NCBI RefSeq assembly: GCF_028502605.1 | Contig: NC_079232.1 | Location: 3,968,001 to 4,032,000, forward strand | From: Trichoderma breve | Taxonomy: Eukaryota > Ascomycota > Sordariomycetes > Hypocreales > Hypocreaceae | Direction of reading: 5' to 3' | Length of the DNA: 64,000 nucleotides | Part shown: positions 11,419-23,997 of the stretch, in pieces | How the letters are laid out: every line of letters begins with the position of its first letter | How positions within the stretch are numbered: position 1 is the first letter of the stretch | The notes under the pieces: model-generated | Database searches by the model: none | Told to the model about the DNA's origin: nothing | Seen by the model: only the letters and a program-made list of their open reading frames with translations | Translations under genes and position numbers: made by a program

Positions 11419-12364
11419 ATGCTCACCAGCCGCCATTCGGACATGGGATTTCTTTTTTTGTTCTTTTTATGAATTAATTTATACCTCTTTTTCATCAAAC
11501 TTCCTTTGTCTTATATATATATATATGGGGGGAAAATTGTTGTTCGCTGAGAGTGGAAGCGCATACCTCACTATCAGACTTTTTGCTCCTCCACTTACAC
11601 ACGACGAGACACAGAGCATATTCGACTCACCATCAAGCCTCCACAATGGCTATTTCGCTAAAGTTCTTGCTTTTAATATCTTGTCAATCCAATATACGAG
11701 ACCGAGTCTCGACCTGGCATGGATAAAACACAGCCACCGTAGTATACACCAGTCCAATCTGTAGGCGTCATACTGAATAAGAAGCGAGATTACATATGCT
11801 GGTTTGACACCACTCTCATACCGGAGTAGAATAATAATGAAAACGAGCTGAACACAGAGTAGCTCATCAAGCCAAGTTTTAAAATTGGCGGTGGGGAGTG
11901 GGACGAGGAAGTGCAAAATTGTTTTTATTTTTATTTTGTTCATTAAGAAGCATCTAAGCCCAGCGCTCGCGTGCTGGCCTCGAGGCATCAAGTCAATCCA
12001 GCTTGATGAAGCCAAGGCATTATCTAAAAAATAGTATATCTAAAGCTAACAAAACAATGTCTATCTTGAAACCCGCTAGGCCCTTCAACCAAGTGAGCGT
12101 CCCTCCCCCTCGTCGGGAAATTTGAAGACGTCTCACAGTGGCTCTAGAGTGGGAGGCTGGCCGCGTTGGAAGCAGTCAATAGCCTGCCCACTCTGAAGGG
12201 GCTAAGCGGGTCGGTATAATATATACCGTTTAATCAAGATAGTAACATCCACAGACTTTTTGCTACGTAAACCTGCGGTTCTATATCTACACATGCTGTT
12301 GCAAGGATTCAAGGCCTCGGGGTTTAGCCGAGAAAATTATACAAGACCTTCAGTACTCATTCCA
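11419..12364. other. Spacer between tRNA-Ile and the CTP synthase 3' end
   Basis: It has an (AT)n run at about 11514-11525 and short frames on both strands without domain signs. The part near 12364 is the CTP synthase 3' UTR. Confidence 0.4.
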
Positions 12365-14600
12365 TTAAGCGGTTCCGTTGACAGTGCCGTTGGCCTCATT
12401 TCTGGCCTGGCAGACCTCCTTGGTAACCTCGTCGAGGCATCCGATGGCGGCGGCTACCAGACCAAGAATGGGGAGAGAGGGGCTAAGCGGCTGGCTGATG
12501 TACTCCGGGTGGTATTGCACACCGACGAAGTAAGGGTGGCTCTTGATCTCGATGATCTCCATACGCCTGCCGGTATCGTCCTTGCCGACAAAGGACAAGC
12601 CAGCCTTCTCGAATTCGTCAACAAGGGCAGGGTTAACCTCGTAACGGTGTCGGTGACGCTCATCGACAGTCTCGGCGTTGCCGTACATGGCTCGGAGCTT
12701 GCTGTCCTCGCTGCCAGGCTGGAAGTGCGTGGTGCGCAGGCCAAGTCGCATGGTGCCGCCCTTGGTTTCCTTGGAGCCCTCGGGCATGAAGATGACGGCG
12801 GGGTACTCGGCATTCTCGTCGAACTCTTCGGAGGTGGCGTTGGCGTGTCCGCAGACGTTGCGGGCGAACTCGCAAACGGCCAGCTGCATACCGAAGCAGA
12901 TACCCAGCCAGGGGGTGTTGTGCTCTCTGGCCCACTGAGTAGCCTTGATAATACCCTCTGTGGCTCTCTCGCCGAAGCCTCCGGGAATAACCACACCAGA
13001 GGCTGAGCAAACATCGTGCCAGGCCTTGTGGTATAAGGCGGGGTCGGCCTCCCGGGTCGACTCCTCGAGATGCTCAGAATCAACCCAGATGAGGTTCAGC
13101 TTGCGCTTGCAGTGAATGGCCGCGTGTTCTAATGATTTGTAGAGACTGAGGTAGCTGTCGTGAAGTTCGACGTACTTGCCAACCAGGGCAATGTCGATTG
13201 TCTCTGTGTAGTTCTTTGAGATGACATCCTTCCACTTTTGCCAAATTTCGGCACCCTTCTTGACCTGGGCTGGCTCAGGGGTGAGCTTGTCCAGCATCAA
13301 GATCGACTGCAGAACAGTGATCAGGCCCTGCTCTTTCAGAAGGACTGGCACCTGGTAGACTGTGGGCATATCTCGGACGGCAATCACCTGCTCAGGCTCG
13401 ACCTGGCAGTGAAGGGCGATTTTGTTGATGGTATCTTGATCAAGAGGGCGTTCACAACGGCAAGCAATCTTTCAGGGCCGTTAGCTGAATACCTACAAGG
13501 CGATAACGCAGTTTAGGCTCTTACCAAGTCGGGAATGAGACCGGCACTCCGGATAGTCTTGACGGCGTGCTGAGTCGGCTTGGTCTTTTGCTCGCCGTTG
13601 ATGACGGGAACATATGAGACCTGAATGTTGATGAAGTTGCCCTTGCCACACTTGTGTCGGAGCTGTGTAAGCGCCTCAACGAAGGGCATGTTCTCGATAT
13701 CGCCAACTGTGCCACCCTGTAGTCGAAGGTTAGAAGGAGGGCAAGCATAAGGACTGGAAGAGAGTATATACAAGCTCAACTAAGAGGTTGTTAGCGAATG
13801 TCCAGTATAGCTTGTGATCGTGTATGCGGATGCGACATACCAATGCAGACATCAGGCTCGGCGCCCGACTCATCGATGGGGATTCTGGCGACCCGCTCAA
13901 TCCACTCCTTAATGAGGTTGGTGACGTGAGGGACGACCTGGACGGTACGGCCCAAGTAATCTCCACGACGTTCCCTCAGGCCGACCTCCATGTTGATCTT
14001 GCCGGTAGTGATGTTGTGGTCTCGGGAGAGGTTGATACCCAGATATCTCTGGTAGTGACCAAGATCCAAGTCACACTCGCCACTGGGATGCCAAGAGTCA
14101 GTTTTTACCCCATGTAAAAGTTTTTCTCCCTGGACTCGAAATTTTCAACTCCGGTACGAGACACTTGTCGTTGGCTGCCAGAGTCGTTTTCGAAAGGGCA
14201 AGAAAGGGCTCCGAAAGCTGCTTACCCGTCGTCCAGAACGAAACACTCTCCATGATCTTTCGGGTTCATAGTTCCAGCATCAATGTTCAGATAAGGATCG
14301 ATTTTCTGCCGTCATCGTTAAAGTTAGAGGCTATTTCTTGATTTTTTAAGGCGATTCCAGGTAGGTGATGCTCACGATGCAGGTGACACGCAGGCCGAGC
14401 GTCTTGAGAAGCTATTCGGGCGGTTAATATTCGAAGATCCGCGTCCCGCCATGGACGAGTTATAGAAGCATACCAGGCCCGTGGACGAGGCAATAATGCC
14501 CTTTCCAACACCTAGTAAATCGTTAGCAGACTTCAAAATATTGTCTGGGGCAAGGTGCAGTACCGGAGATAACTCCGCCCGAAACGAGAATGTAACGCAT
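12365..14600 (-). CDS. URA7: CTP synthase (glutamine-hydrolysing)
   Basis: The enzyme makes CTP from UTP, ATP and glutamine, the last step of pyrimidine nucleotide synthesis. Eight exons join in phase to 578 aa, the usual family length: 14564-14600, 14474-14511, 14376-14411, 14226-14305, 13841-14082, 13772-13779, 13525-13716 and 12365-13468. The N-terminal synthetase domain begins [13 protein letters not shown] and includes [11 protein letters not shown] and the R-D-H-N-I-T-T-G-K and D-Y-L-G-R-T-V-Q motifs. The C-terminal class I amidotransferase has nucleophile Cys about 402 in G-I-C-F-G-M-Q and the H-P-E segment near the end. Exon 6 is only 8 nt and completes V-E-L before G-G-T-V-G-D; leaving it out would break the frame. 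Four of the exons are under 90 nt and cluster at the 5' end. The ATG at 14600 matches the family start. Confidence 0.96.
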
Positions 14601-15762
14601 GGTGACAAGAACTGTTCGTCAATATCGATGAGGTACAGGGATAGAATGACGATGACAGCGCATGTGAAGTTTTTAAGAAGTTTGGAACTTTTTTTTTTTT
14701 CTTCTAATCGCGGACGGCAGGTCCGTGCACAGCCCCGCATCTGGCAGGTGGCCAATGATGTATCCGCGTATGGAGCTCCATCCGGTAAATCTGCACACAC
14801 CGCCCGGCAGTATCTTGAACGTCTGCATATGCATGCTCTTAGTGTATCCGAGCACGCTTTTGCCCGACTACCGCGTACAATCATGTGAATTGCATAACTT
14901 TGATATAGCATAGCTCACAGCTTCGTGTTGACTCTTATCATGCATATTATGAGTCTTCCAGCCTTTATAGATTTAGCCAAATGATGCCGGATGACTCTGT
15001 TGACATCTCGGCCGAGTCGGGGAATTACGATCAAGGGTTGATGCCTGTCAACCAGGGTCGCTGCAGCTGCCAGGCCTCGAGACGCTCTTCACACGTACCA
15101 TTCGAATAACTACCAAGGCCTATTCCTATCCTCGTATACACATCTGACGGCCAAACTCACAAGTTTTCAACTTTTCTAGTGATGACATCCCTGACTCGCG
15201 TGGCCGTCATAGTGAGAGGTTAGCGTGTAAATGACGGATAGGCATCTGGAACTTGCGTTGGGTGGTTGTTTTACACGCCCATAAGCTGTTGTGGTGGCCG
15301 CAAGAATCCTCTTTACGCATATTGTGGTCAGAGTTAGGCAGGTTTATTGGTGATATCGCAAACGAAGAATAATTCCTGAAAGCATGGTTCGAGATGTCAG
15401 ATCTGCACATAAACAGAGTACAAAATAGTAGGGTAGGTACATAAAGAGTTAGATACGAGTAAGGGAGCAAATGTAACCCAATCGTTCATTCCTTCGTAAA
15501 AAAAAAAAACAAGGATTTTTTCTATAACCATGGATGAGCATGTTCATTCGATTTATAGACAATACCTGTAGGAGAAAACGTCTCATATTTCTGAAGTTTA
15601 TTATTTAGAATATCGTTTGCGTTTCAGTCTTCCACAACCCCCTTTTAAAGGTATCATCTCTCGTCCTCGCCTCTATACCAGAAGCTTCGTTTATCCAAAT
15701 TCGTATGCACCCAAAATTATCTTCTATCGCCATTTAATAATAAAAATAAAAAATACACTCCA
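14601..15762. other. Spacer between the CTP synthase promoter and the ABC transporter 3' end
   Basis: The CTP synthase 5' region is here, including a T-run at about 14690-14700. No gene is recognised. A short A-run lies near 15499-15509. Confidence 0.4.
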
Positions 15763-18700
15763 TTATTTATCCCTCAAAAACTCCTGTAGCTCCTCCATCT
15801 CTCCACTGTGGTATATCATGTCGTAAAACAAGCCCTTGGAATTGTACAAGTCTCGGGGAGAACCGTATCTATTGAAAGTTAGCAATTAATTATACAACAA
15901 AATAAGCGCTGTACCGCTGGAGGTATGGCTACTTACTCTACTACCTTGCCGGCGCCCATCACGACCACGGAGTCATAGTCGATGATGGTCCGCAAGCGAT
16001 GAGCAATTGTCACGAGTGTGCGGTCTCCGCCCGCAGATTCAAGTTCAGTGCGTAACACTTGCTGAATGCCCTTGTCTGTTTCGTAGTCCATGCTGGCGGT
16101 AGCCTCGTCTAGCAGCATCAGCTTGCTCTGGCGGATAAGCGCACGGCAGAGAGACAAGACCTGGCGTTGGCCGTGCGAAAAGTTCTCTCCGCGGGCATCC
16201 ACTGGGGTCGTCAAAGAAATTCCTTGGGACTGTCCGTGAACCGAGTCATCTACACCGTCGACAATCGTCTCATCAGAAGAATCGTCACTAGAAAAGGACG
16301 CGATACCCTTGCAGTTTTCCAACGCCTTCTCGAGAATAGCCTTGGGAACGAGACCGGTAGGATCAAGATTAGATTCCACAGTTCCGTTAAACAGTGTCGC
16401 TTCCTGAGGGATGATTGTGAGGCCTTCACGTAACCTGCGCCGGGGAATTTTGGTAATGTCGATTCCATCGTATAAGATTTGACCAGAGACAATATGCGTA
16501 AACCGCAAGAGAGAAAGAACAAGAGTGCTCTTGCCGGAGCCGGTTCGTCCGACGACAGCAACTCGCTCTCCAGCTTTAAACTTGAGATTGACGTCCGTGA
16601 GGATGTTGGGGCCATCAGGATCGTATCTAATGGTGACGTTGCGAAACTCGATTTCTCCTGACTTGGGCCAATTCTTGGGAATGACGTGACTTTCATCGTC
16701 TGCAAATTCCCCTTCTTCGGCATATGTTTCATCGTCTTTACCTTCAGGCTCCAGTTTGACATATTCTTTGACACGATGGAAGCTCTGCATCTCTACCTCA
16801 AGGTCGTTCATGGCTCGTACGAGCATGAGAATAGTCTGGCTCAGTCCGTTGGCATTGTTAAGGGAGAAACCGACCAGACCAGCGCCAACTACTCCAACCT
16901 TGGAGAGCGCAATAATGCCGGCAAATAGAGCGACCAGGGAAGTCACAAAATCCACTCGCATGGCCACCCAACGGTTGCAGTTATAGTTTGCCTCTGCTGC
17001 GGCCGACCAAACGCGCAGCTTGGATGCCAGATCGCGGCCAAAAGTTTCACCCATGCCCGCCCTAGCCCTGATGATGGGCAGCCCAGCCAATGTATCGGCA
17101 AACTGGGAGAAGACGGGCGACTGTGCGGACGAAGCAAGTCGCTTGATGATGACGGCTGTTCGTGTGTACATCTCACCAACCACAACGCCAAAAATGCAGG
17201 TGAAGAAGGCGGGTATCATAAAAATCGGCATGATTGAACTGACGGCGGCAATGCGGGCAAACAGCATCATGATGGAGTCAAAGGTCACCCGGAGCATAGA
17301 GCTGAGTCCTGAATCAATCGACGCCATATCGCCAGAGAACCGATTAGTGATGCGACCGATGGGGATCGTCTTAAACCATGATAAGGGGACTCTCATGACC
17401 GCACGGATGAAGTCATTGTGAAGCTTGCGACCAGCACGCCATGCACCCCATTCGAAAGCGATAATGACCAAACCAAAGGAGATTAGCTCGGCAAAGGTGA
17501 AGGCGGCATAAATACCCATGTAATAGGCAATGTCCACATGAGCGTTGTTATTGTAGGCCTCTACCCAAATGCCCATCCAATAACTGGATGCGAAGAAGAA
17601 GACGTTGGAGCCGGCGAGGCCAACCAAGCAAAAGACGGCGAAGAGTGGGTGTCCAAAGTATCTCATATACTCCAAGGAGGCCAATCGACCGACCTTCCCT
17701 GATGCCTTCATTTCCTGGTTCACAATATCTTTGGCCGAGGTTTCAGTGGCCACCTTTGACGGATCATTCAGGGCATCTCCACTAGATTGAAGCTCAGGCT
17801 CCGGAGGAGTTTCTGTGCCGGTTTCGGTTTCGGTTTCAATATCATCGTCATCTCCTCCAAGGATTTCGGCAATCTGGATGGGCCTGCGAACTGCACCAAT
17901 GTTGGCCTCGGCATTCTTGACTTGACCTCTCTCGAGGAGGACGGAAAAGTCTGCCTGTGCTGAGATCCAAGGAACCTGAGTGACGAGAACAACAGTCCTG
18001 CCCTTGAGTAGATCGCCACAGAAACAGTGTTTCCAAACACCAGCAGAGGTTTTGGCGTCGAGAGCGGAGAAAATATCATCTAGAAGCAACAGAGACGCCT
18101 TGGAATAAAGGGCTCTAGCCAAGGCCACTCTAGCTTTCTGTCCTCCAGATAAAGATGTACCATTCTCACCTACGACAGTCTGGTCACCGTCAGAGAGCTC
18201 CCTGAGGTCTATATTGAGACAGCAAGCTTCAATTACTCTAACATATCGAGCGCGGTCCATGGGGCTTTGGAAGAGGATATTGGCTTGAACGGTATCATTC
18301 TGGAGCCAAGCCGATTGCGAAGCAAAGGCAATATCGTTGGGCGCGGTGACCTTGCCACCCTCTAGATGAGTTTCGCCTAGGATTGCGAGCAGCAGCGTAC
18401 TCTTCCCGCTTCCACTTTGACCAGTAACAACATTGAGACCACCTTCGACAAAGTCTAGCGAGATGTCCTCGAGGCGGAATGTAGCCTTTTTATTTCGACG
18501 GAACGAAGCGCCTTCAATTCTCAGGGGCCCAACGGGATATCGAAGGAGGGGCACAGTACTATCGAAATACTTGTCGAGCCGGTTGAAGGCGACGCTTGCA
18601 GCAGCAAAGTTCCTTGAGAACGCACTGGCCATCATGATGTTCCTACGGATGTTCTTCACGAGGAAGGCGGCGGTAAAGGCAGTAGAAGCGTCAAGGGGGT

Positions 18701-20548
18701 GCTTTTCTACCCCGACGTGCAATCCGAACATGACGAGGAGGCCGATGTACGGAAAACACTGTGTAACTTGGTTGACCATGGTTTGCAGAACAGCCACTCG
18801 CCACAATTCCTTTTGTTCGGCCGCCCTGGACTCGATGATTCGATTTGTGATGGGATCCTCCCAGGCAAAGTACTTGATGGCGCGGATGGAAGCTAGATAC
18901 TCCGCAACAAGAGAAATACGTGTATCTTGTGCCTTCCTCACTCGTCTCTGTGCGCCATACATCTGCCGGCCCATGTACACGGATATCGGAGTAGCCAAAA
19001 GCAAAATCGCCGTTCCCACCAGAGATACCCAGCCCATCATTTTGTAAAGGCCGTAGAGAGATATGATGGTACCTGCAGGGACGCCCGCAGAAACCAATAT
19101 TACATCTCGTGCTCGATAGACAGCATCCACGTCAGCGGCCATCAAATTTGCCAAACGTCCAGCAGACGTCGATTTTTGGGCTCCCTGCGCCTCTTTCTCC
19201 TTATCGGTCTTTCCTCCTGCCTTGATATCGAAGGGGTCTTCCTCCAACTCCATTGACTCCAAAGCCCTGTGATATAGCTCCTGAGTCATGGCAGATTTGA
19301 CTCGAACGATCAATCTGGTTGAGTTGAAGACATATTGCTGAAACAAGACGGATCGAGACAAGGGGCCAACAAACATGAGAATAAGCCATACAACTGGGTG
19401 GTATTGGGCACCACTGGGGTTAGCGAGATAGTCGAGTAGACGATACATGCCATACGGGGAGACGTTCTCCATTGTAAAAGCGGCAGCAGCCCACGTAGCC
19501 ATCAGTAACAACTCCTTACGCTGGAATTTCAGGGCCGTCCACAGAGTCTTTTTGTAGAGCGCTCGGGCCTTCTTGATCTTCTGGAGTAAATACATGGGCT
19601 CATCGTACCAGGCTAATGTTGGGATACCAGACATGTCAAGCTTTTGTCTTGTGCCCTTCCATACGAGAGGTGTCAGCCACTCATAGGTGAAATAATAGTT
19701 GAACCAACTGCATGTCTCTTCAGGAGCAGGATCACTTTGATCCGTGTAGCCAGGAATATCATGCTTGATGGTAGGCGGGACCCATTCTCGTGGAGTAATC
19801 AATGCGACAATAACGGCCGCACCCAACGACGACAGGCAGCCAACGATGCCAGCATCCCCAACACATTGATCCGTGCCAATCTCAATACAAGGCAGCAGCT
19901 GTGCGGCTGCTAGAACGAAAAACGTGGCAGTCAGGACATAGTTGATTTGATGAAGAACGAGATGACGCCAGGCGAGATCATGGCTAATGGGTCGTATCAA
20001 GCCGAGGACAAAAGCGTAGGCAATGGCAACAACATTAAGCAGATGCACTCTCCCCTTGATCAGGGCCACTGTCAAAAAGACCAGCGAAGCGATGCGGGCG
20101 GCTTGCGACACAATTTCGTAGGGCCATTTAATCGATGATGCCTTGGACCTAGTGGTTGGCACGGAGTTCTTGCGATGCCGGATAAGACGAAAAGTCAGCC
20201 AAGCCGCCGAAGTGGCGAGAATCGCACCCTGAAGAATACCAGACCGAGCAAACTCGGAGACGCGGCCTATCCATTCAGTCTCAGAGGGATCGATGCCGAG
20301 GCTGATTATTGCGGAGGCATATTGTTAGCAGAAATTAGACAGAGGTTGGTAGAAATCAAGTATTGGATGTATTTCATCACGCAAGAAATGAGAGGCGCAC
20401 GCCATTGTACCACAGACAGCGAAATGCTGACCAGATAAACCTTGGGATACACGTACCGACTTAGAAAGGTGGGAGGTTCCCGAAACAGCAGCTCGTCTGT
20501 ACTGGGCGTGAGCAGCTGAGTGCCAAGGCGGGATAAGACGACGTCCAT
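15763..20548 (-). CDS. ABC transporter, ABCC/MRP type (full-length, two TMD-NBD halves)
   Basis: Exons 20457-20548, 15937-20301 and 15763-15868 (introns 155 and 68 bp) give about 1520 aa. The first ATG is M-D-V-V-L-S-R at 20548. An N-terminal hydrophobic region (TMD0-like) precedes the first six-helix domain. NBD1 has Walker A G-Q-S-G-S-G-K-S-T (about residue 661), signature L-S-G-G-Q and Walker B L-L-L-L-D-D. NBD2 has Walker A G-R-T-G-S-G-K-S-T (about 1281), a variant signature F-S-H-G-Q and L-M-L-L-D-E-A. The domain order and the D-D replacing D-E in NBD1 are typical of ABCC. ABCC pumps export conjugates, drugs or bile-acid-like compounds at the vacuole or plasma membrane; the closest functional class is probably Ybt1/Vmr1-like. 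An acidic linker lies between the halves. The substrate is unknown. Confidence 0.92.
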
Positions 20549-22354
20549 GGTGCCGTCATCCAGAGCTTCGCCTTCGCTAGAGAGAAGGCTGAAGATGTTG
20601 AAAAGGAATTAAAGGATTGAGTGAGGAACAAAGAAACGGTTCGAGCTGAAGTACAATCTTGAATGTAAAACTGAACGCCGCGAGTGGGTCCCGCCAGAAG
20701 GCTCAACGGCAAATTCGCCCAATTGCCCCCAATTGCCCCCCGACCCCTGTAGCTGGCCCTGTGGCATCACCGCTTATAGGCCTCTTTGGCCTGTAGGCCC
20801 TGCATCAAAGGGTGTCGCAATCCCTGTTGGCGAACTGCAACATGCACCGCGGCTGCAAAAATCCCTGCGCTAGGCCCCCCACAGTTGACCGATATGGGGA
20901 CATCGGATGCATTTGTTTGTTAGTGGGCTTTTCGCGCTTCGTATCTTACAGGCAGAGTGCGCAAAAGGCGTCCATTGTTAATAAGGGGGACCTATGAGAA
21001 AGCGGACAGCTTGAAGCTCTCACCGTTTCTTCAAGCAGACGCTGGGACGGTGAGCAAAGGGAGCACTTGGCCCATGCTTCAGATCCTTGGGAGAGATGCG
21101 GTCAATAAGATACCACGGATATGCGGTAATGTTGCTCTTCTGGACTAATCATGTCTCGTACGAGCGTTGCCATTGACTAATGGCGGGTAAATGCTAGCCC
21201 TGATATCAAATCTGTTAAAACAGTGAGACTTAGTGGGACGGCAGGTCGAATAAAACAACTTCGGCGAGCCCAAAACATCGGCGCCGTGTCGTCCTTATGC
21301 ACGGCTTAAGCGGCATCGGCAGAGCTGCAGCCACCGGAGGATCAAAAAAGGCGCGCGCCTGGTTGGTCCAATTGCGTGTCATATGCCCATCCTTTTTGGA
21401 GGTTTAGGCGGCAGCCTTGATAGAAATCTCACATATGGATATGATGCGCAGCATCGCAACCAACATGAGTTCTGGTTGATAGAATCGAGCGTCGGGAGCA
21501 ACAAGATGTGCGGTCTGTAGATGCTTGAACCGGTCGGCATATCGTATCCCAAGCCGGGTGGTCGGAAGAGAGAGGTTGCCAGCTCCGGAAAGTCGAGCCC
21601 TGGCTAGTCCATGTCGTCCTCCAAGGACTCTATCGCGTGCTCGGCAACTCGGGTATCTGGCGAATGTTGTCTTGGCTCACCAGCGACACTATTGGCCATT
21701 CAGTTGAGTCATACATCAAACTCGGAATATATGAAGTCGCAACACCACAGTCGAGCAAGGCCATTGAAACACCCACCCACTCACACTTTAACTGTATCTC
21801 GCAGGTCGTCCATCAGTCATCTGTATTAGCGTACAGGCAGCGACGGAAACAAGGCTGTAATCCTGGCATCTAAGCCACACTCTGTCCCCGCAATGGATCG
21901 GGGCCGTGTCGGCAAAGTATCACTGTACGTTTGATGATGTTGGAAGATTTGACGATTATGTGTACAATAGCAAAAGCAACATGCCAGTACCTCACAAAGG
22001 TGGACGATATAAGTTTGGTGATCAGTCTGAAGTTGAAATGGTTTGACGTTGAAAAGTGCAGCGACGTACGCAATGTACCTAATCTGTCATTGTACTACGA
22101 AAAGGGCAGCCGCAAAAGGGTGAAATGCCACAGCGCACCGCCTTCCATGAACCAACCCAGCTTTTGACTAAGTTCCCAATTCCTCCACACAGAACTCATC
22201 TCATAGTTTATCAATCATTCTCCTTTTCGGCTTCAAACTCTCTGGTGAGAATATCAAGAAACGAGAGTCCACATTTGCGACAGCTTTATAGGACAAGCTA
22301 AATTCGCGCCCTCCATTAGTCACAATTGGTCCAAACCATCAACTGTCATTCACA
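20549..22354. other. Spacer upstream of the ABC transporter
   Basis: No gene is recognised. It includes a short duplicated tract (CAATTGCCCCC twice, about 20717-20740) roughly 180 bp upstream of the ABC transporter ATG. The rest has only short frames. Confidence 0.4.
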
Positions 22355-22426
22355 GGCGTGCTGGCGCAATGGTAGCGCGCAGTCCTCCTAAGACTGAGGC
22401 TCAGGGTTCGAGTCCCTGGTACGTCG
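22355..22426 (+). tRNA. tRNA-Arg(CCT)
   Basis: The 72-nt cloverleaf has acceptor stem GGCGTGC with GTACGTC (two G-T pairs), D arm GCGC/GCGC, and anticodon stem CAGTC/GACTG around the loop C-T-C-C-T-A-A. The anticodon CCT (22387-22389) reads AGG arginine codons. The T arm CAGGG/CCCTG encloses TTCGAGT. There is no intron. A T-rich tract (CTTTTTTG) about 15 nt downstream can act as the Pol III stop. Confidence 0.93.
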
Positions 22427-22684
22427 ATGTATGCGAATGCCTTTTTTGCTACATATGACATTTCTATTATTATTATTTTTTGCCAACTGTGTGAACATTT
22501 GCGGCAGCATTTCTGCAATTGTTTTGCAACATGGTCAAGCAGTCAGCAATACAGCAGCTACCAGTAAGTGGTGAGATATCCTGTTCATCATCTAAACCGA
22601 ACATGTACAGTATATACCATTCGTCTGTCATCTATAATGCTTCTCGATTCATAAATAGGGTATACCAAGGGCGTCAACATCTCC

Positions 22685-23360
22685 TCATCGCACTATTCCC
22701 TCGTCCTGTTCACCACCCACGCTCACCACACTCGGATCATACGCCATACAGACTGCCGTTGCATAGTCGCCATCATGGCTAATCGAAATCATGGCACTCG
22801 CATCCTCATCCTCGCCCTCATCGCCCTTGATACGTGCCACGGGCGGTCCGCTCCCTAGACGCTCCTCGTTTCTGCCACGGCGCTCAATCACGACGTCGTG
22901 AAATGTGAGGCGACGATGGGAGTGAGCCTTGATGGCAGCTTCTTTAGCAGCGAATCTATGTGAGTGCAAATTTCCTCTAGAGTTAGAAATTCCTTTCACA
23001 TAAAATTTCTCATATTTATTTCTACAAGAGAAGCAGTCTATGTGTGTGAGCTTACCTGCCCGCAACAAACGTAGCAGCCGCCCATCTCTCAGGGTCCCGA
23101 TGAGCAAGTTCTTCACTGCTCGGCGTTGTCCCAACACTCGACTGAAAATGTGTGCTTCCTTCGCTCAGAAGAGGCTTATCGAGTGGGCGATTCTCGAGAC
23201 ATCGTAGCCTGGGATCCTTTCTCGCCTGCTCTTCTGGAGAAAAGATGCGGTTCACAAATCGCATGCCCCGAGGGCTCCTCAAGATGCCATAGATGCGAGA
23301 TATCCGGCAAATATCCGTTCCGATGTTGAGCGGGAAGGGAAACGGCCTGAGAGGCTTCAT
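22685..23360 (-). CDS. PPT2: AcpS-type 4'-phosphopantetheinyl transferase
   Basis: Exons 23056-23360 and 22685-22955 (intron 22956-23055, 100 bp, phase 2) give 191 aa. The protein moves the phosphopantetheine arm of CoA onto the serine of a carrier protein. Family motifs are clear: I-G-T-D-I-C-R-I-S-R-I near the N-terminus (metal-binding Asp), N-R-I-F-S-P-E-E, then across the splice site F-A-A-K-E-A-A-I-K-A, and S-I-S-H-D-G-D-Y-A-T-A near the C-terminus. Small AcpS-type enzymes of fungi serve mitochondrial ACP (yeast Ppt2) or fatty-acid synthase. I prefer a Ppt2-like role, but no strong targeting peptide is visible. I chose the ATG at 23360 because the motif begins soon after it; no ATG is seen farther upstream in frame. 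A Ser/Thr-rich insert separates the first two motifs. Confidence 0.88.
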
Positions 23361-23997
23361 CTGCTGCACAACCACATGAAAACCGGACGAAGAGATAAAA
23401 GCTGATTACAATTATCGACGCGAATGACAATATCAAGATGCATTGTGCAAATGCAGAGTTGTAGTGGAGATGACCTGTTCTATCGCCACGTCAGGGGTGG
23501 CACAAAGGTGCTTATCGATACGGGTGGCCAAAGCACAGCTTCCGTCGACGTCATCGATCCGTCAAGGAAAAGTCATAAGCAGAATGTCTCACGTTGAATG
23601 ATGCTTTTGTCTTCACGGAACAAAAGGTCCTAGCTTGGCAAAATCTAGGGATCATTGTATGCAATATGAAGATTGTATGTTATGTAACCAACTGAACGCG
23701 GATCTGAAACAGAGCCAGAACCGACCGATGCTACCAATTACGAGTACAGGACTGCAAATACCCTAATCTCAACTTAATTTCGTACGCCGAACCAAAACAT
23801 GGCGATAAGCCCCTTGCCAACTCAGATCCACAGATCTGTGGTGCTACTCTCCCTACGTCATATCCATTTGACATTGAGAATCTTTTGTGATTCAGCAAAC
23901 AGGCTTTTCGGGTGATTCTGTCTGCTGTGAAACAAGCATCTTCTCACCGCTTCTGGGTTCGCGGAATTGGTGAGGAATTGATGTGCCTGTTGTCCCC
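23361..23997. other. Spacer between the PPTase and DUF1774-like genes
   Basis: No gene is recognised. It contains the PPTase 5' region and the downstream gene's 3' UTR. Confidence 0.4.

Noticed and set aside
11650..12015. 121-codon minus-strand frame near tRNA-Ile
   Set aside because: Composition is biased, no motif; probably chance.
12260..13006. 248-codon plus-strand frame
   Set aside because: It lies antisense to the CTP synthase amidotransferase domain, whose motifs are clear on the minus strand.
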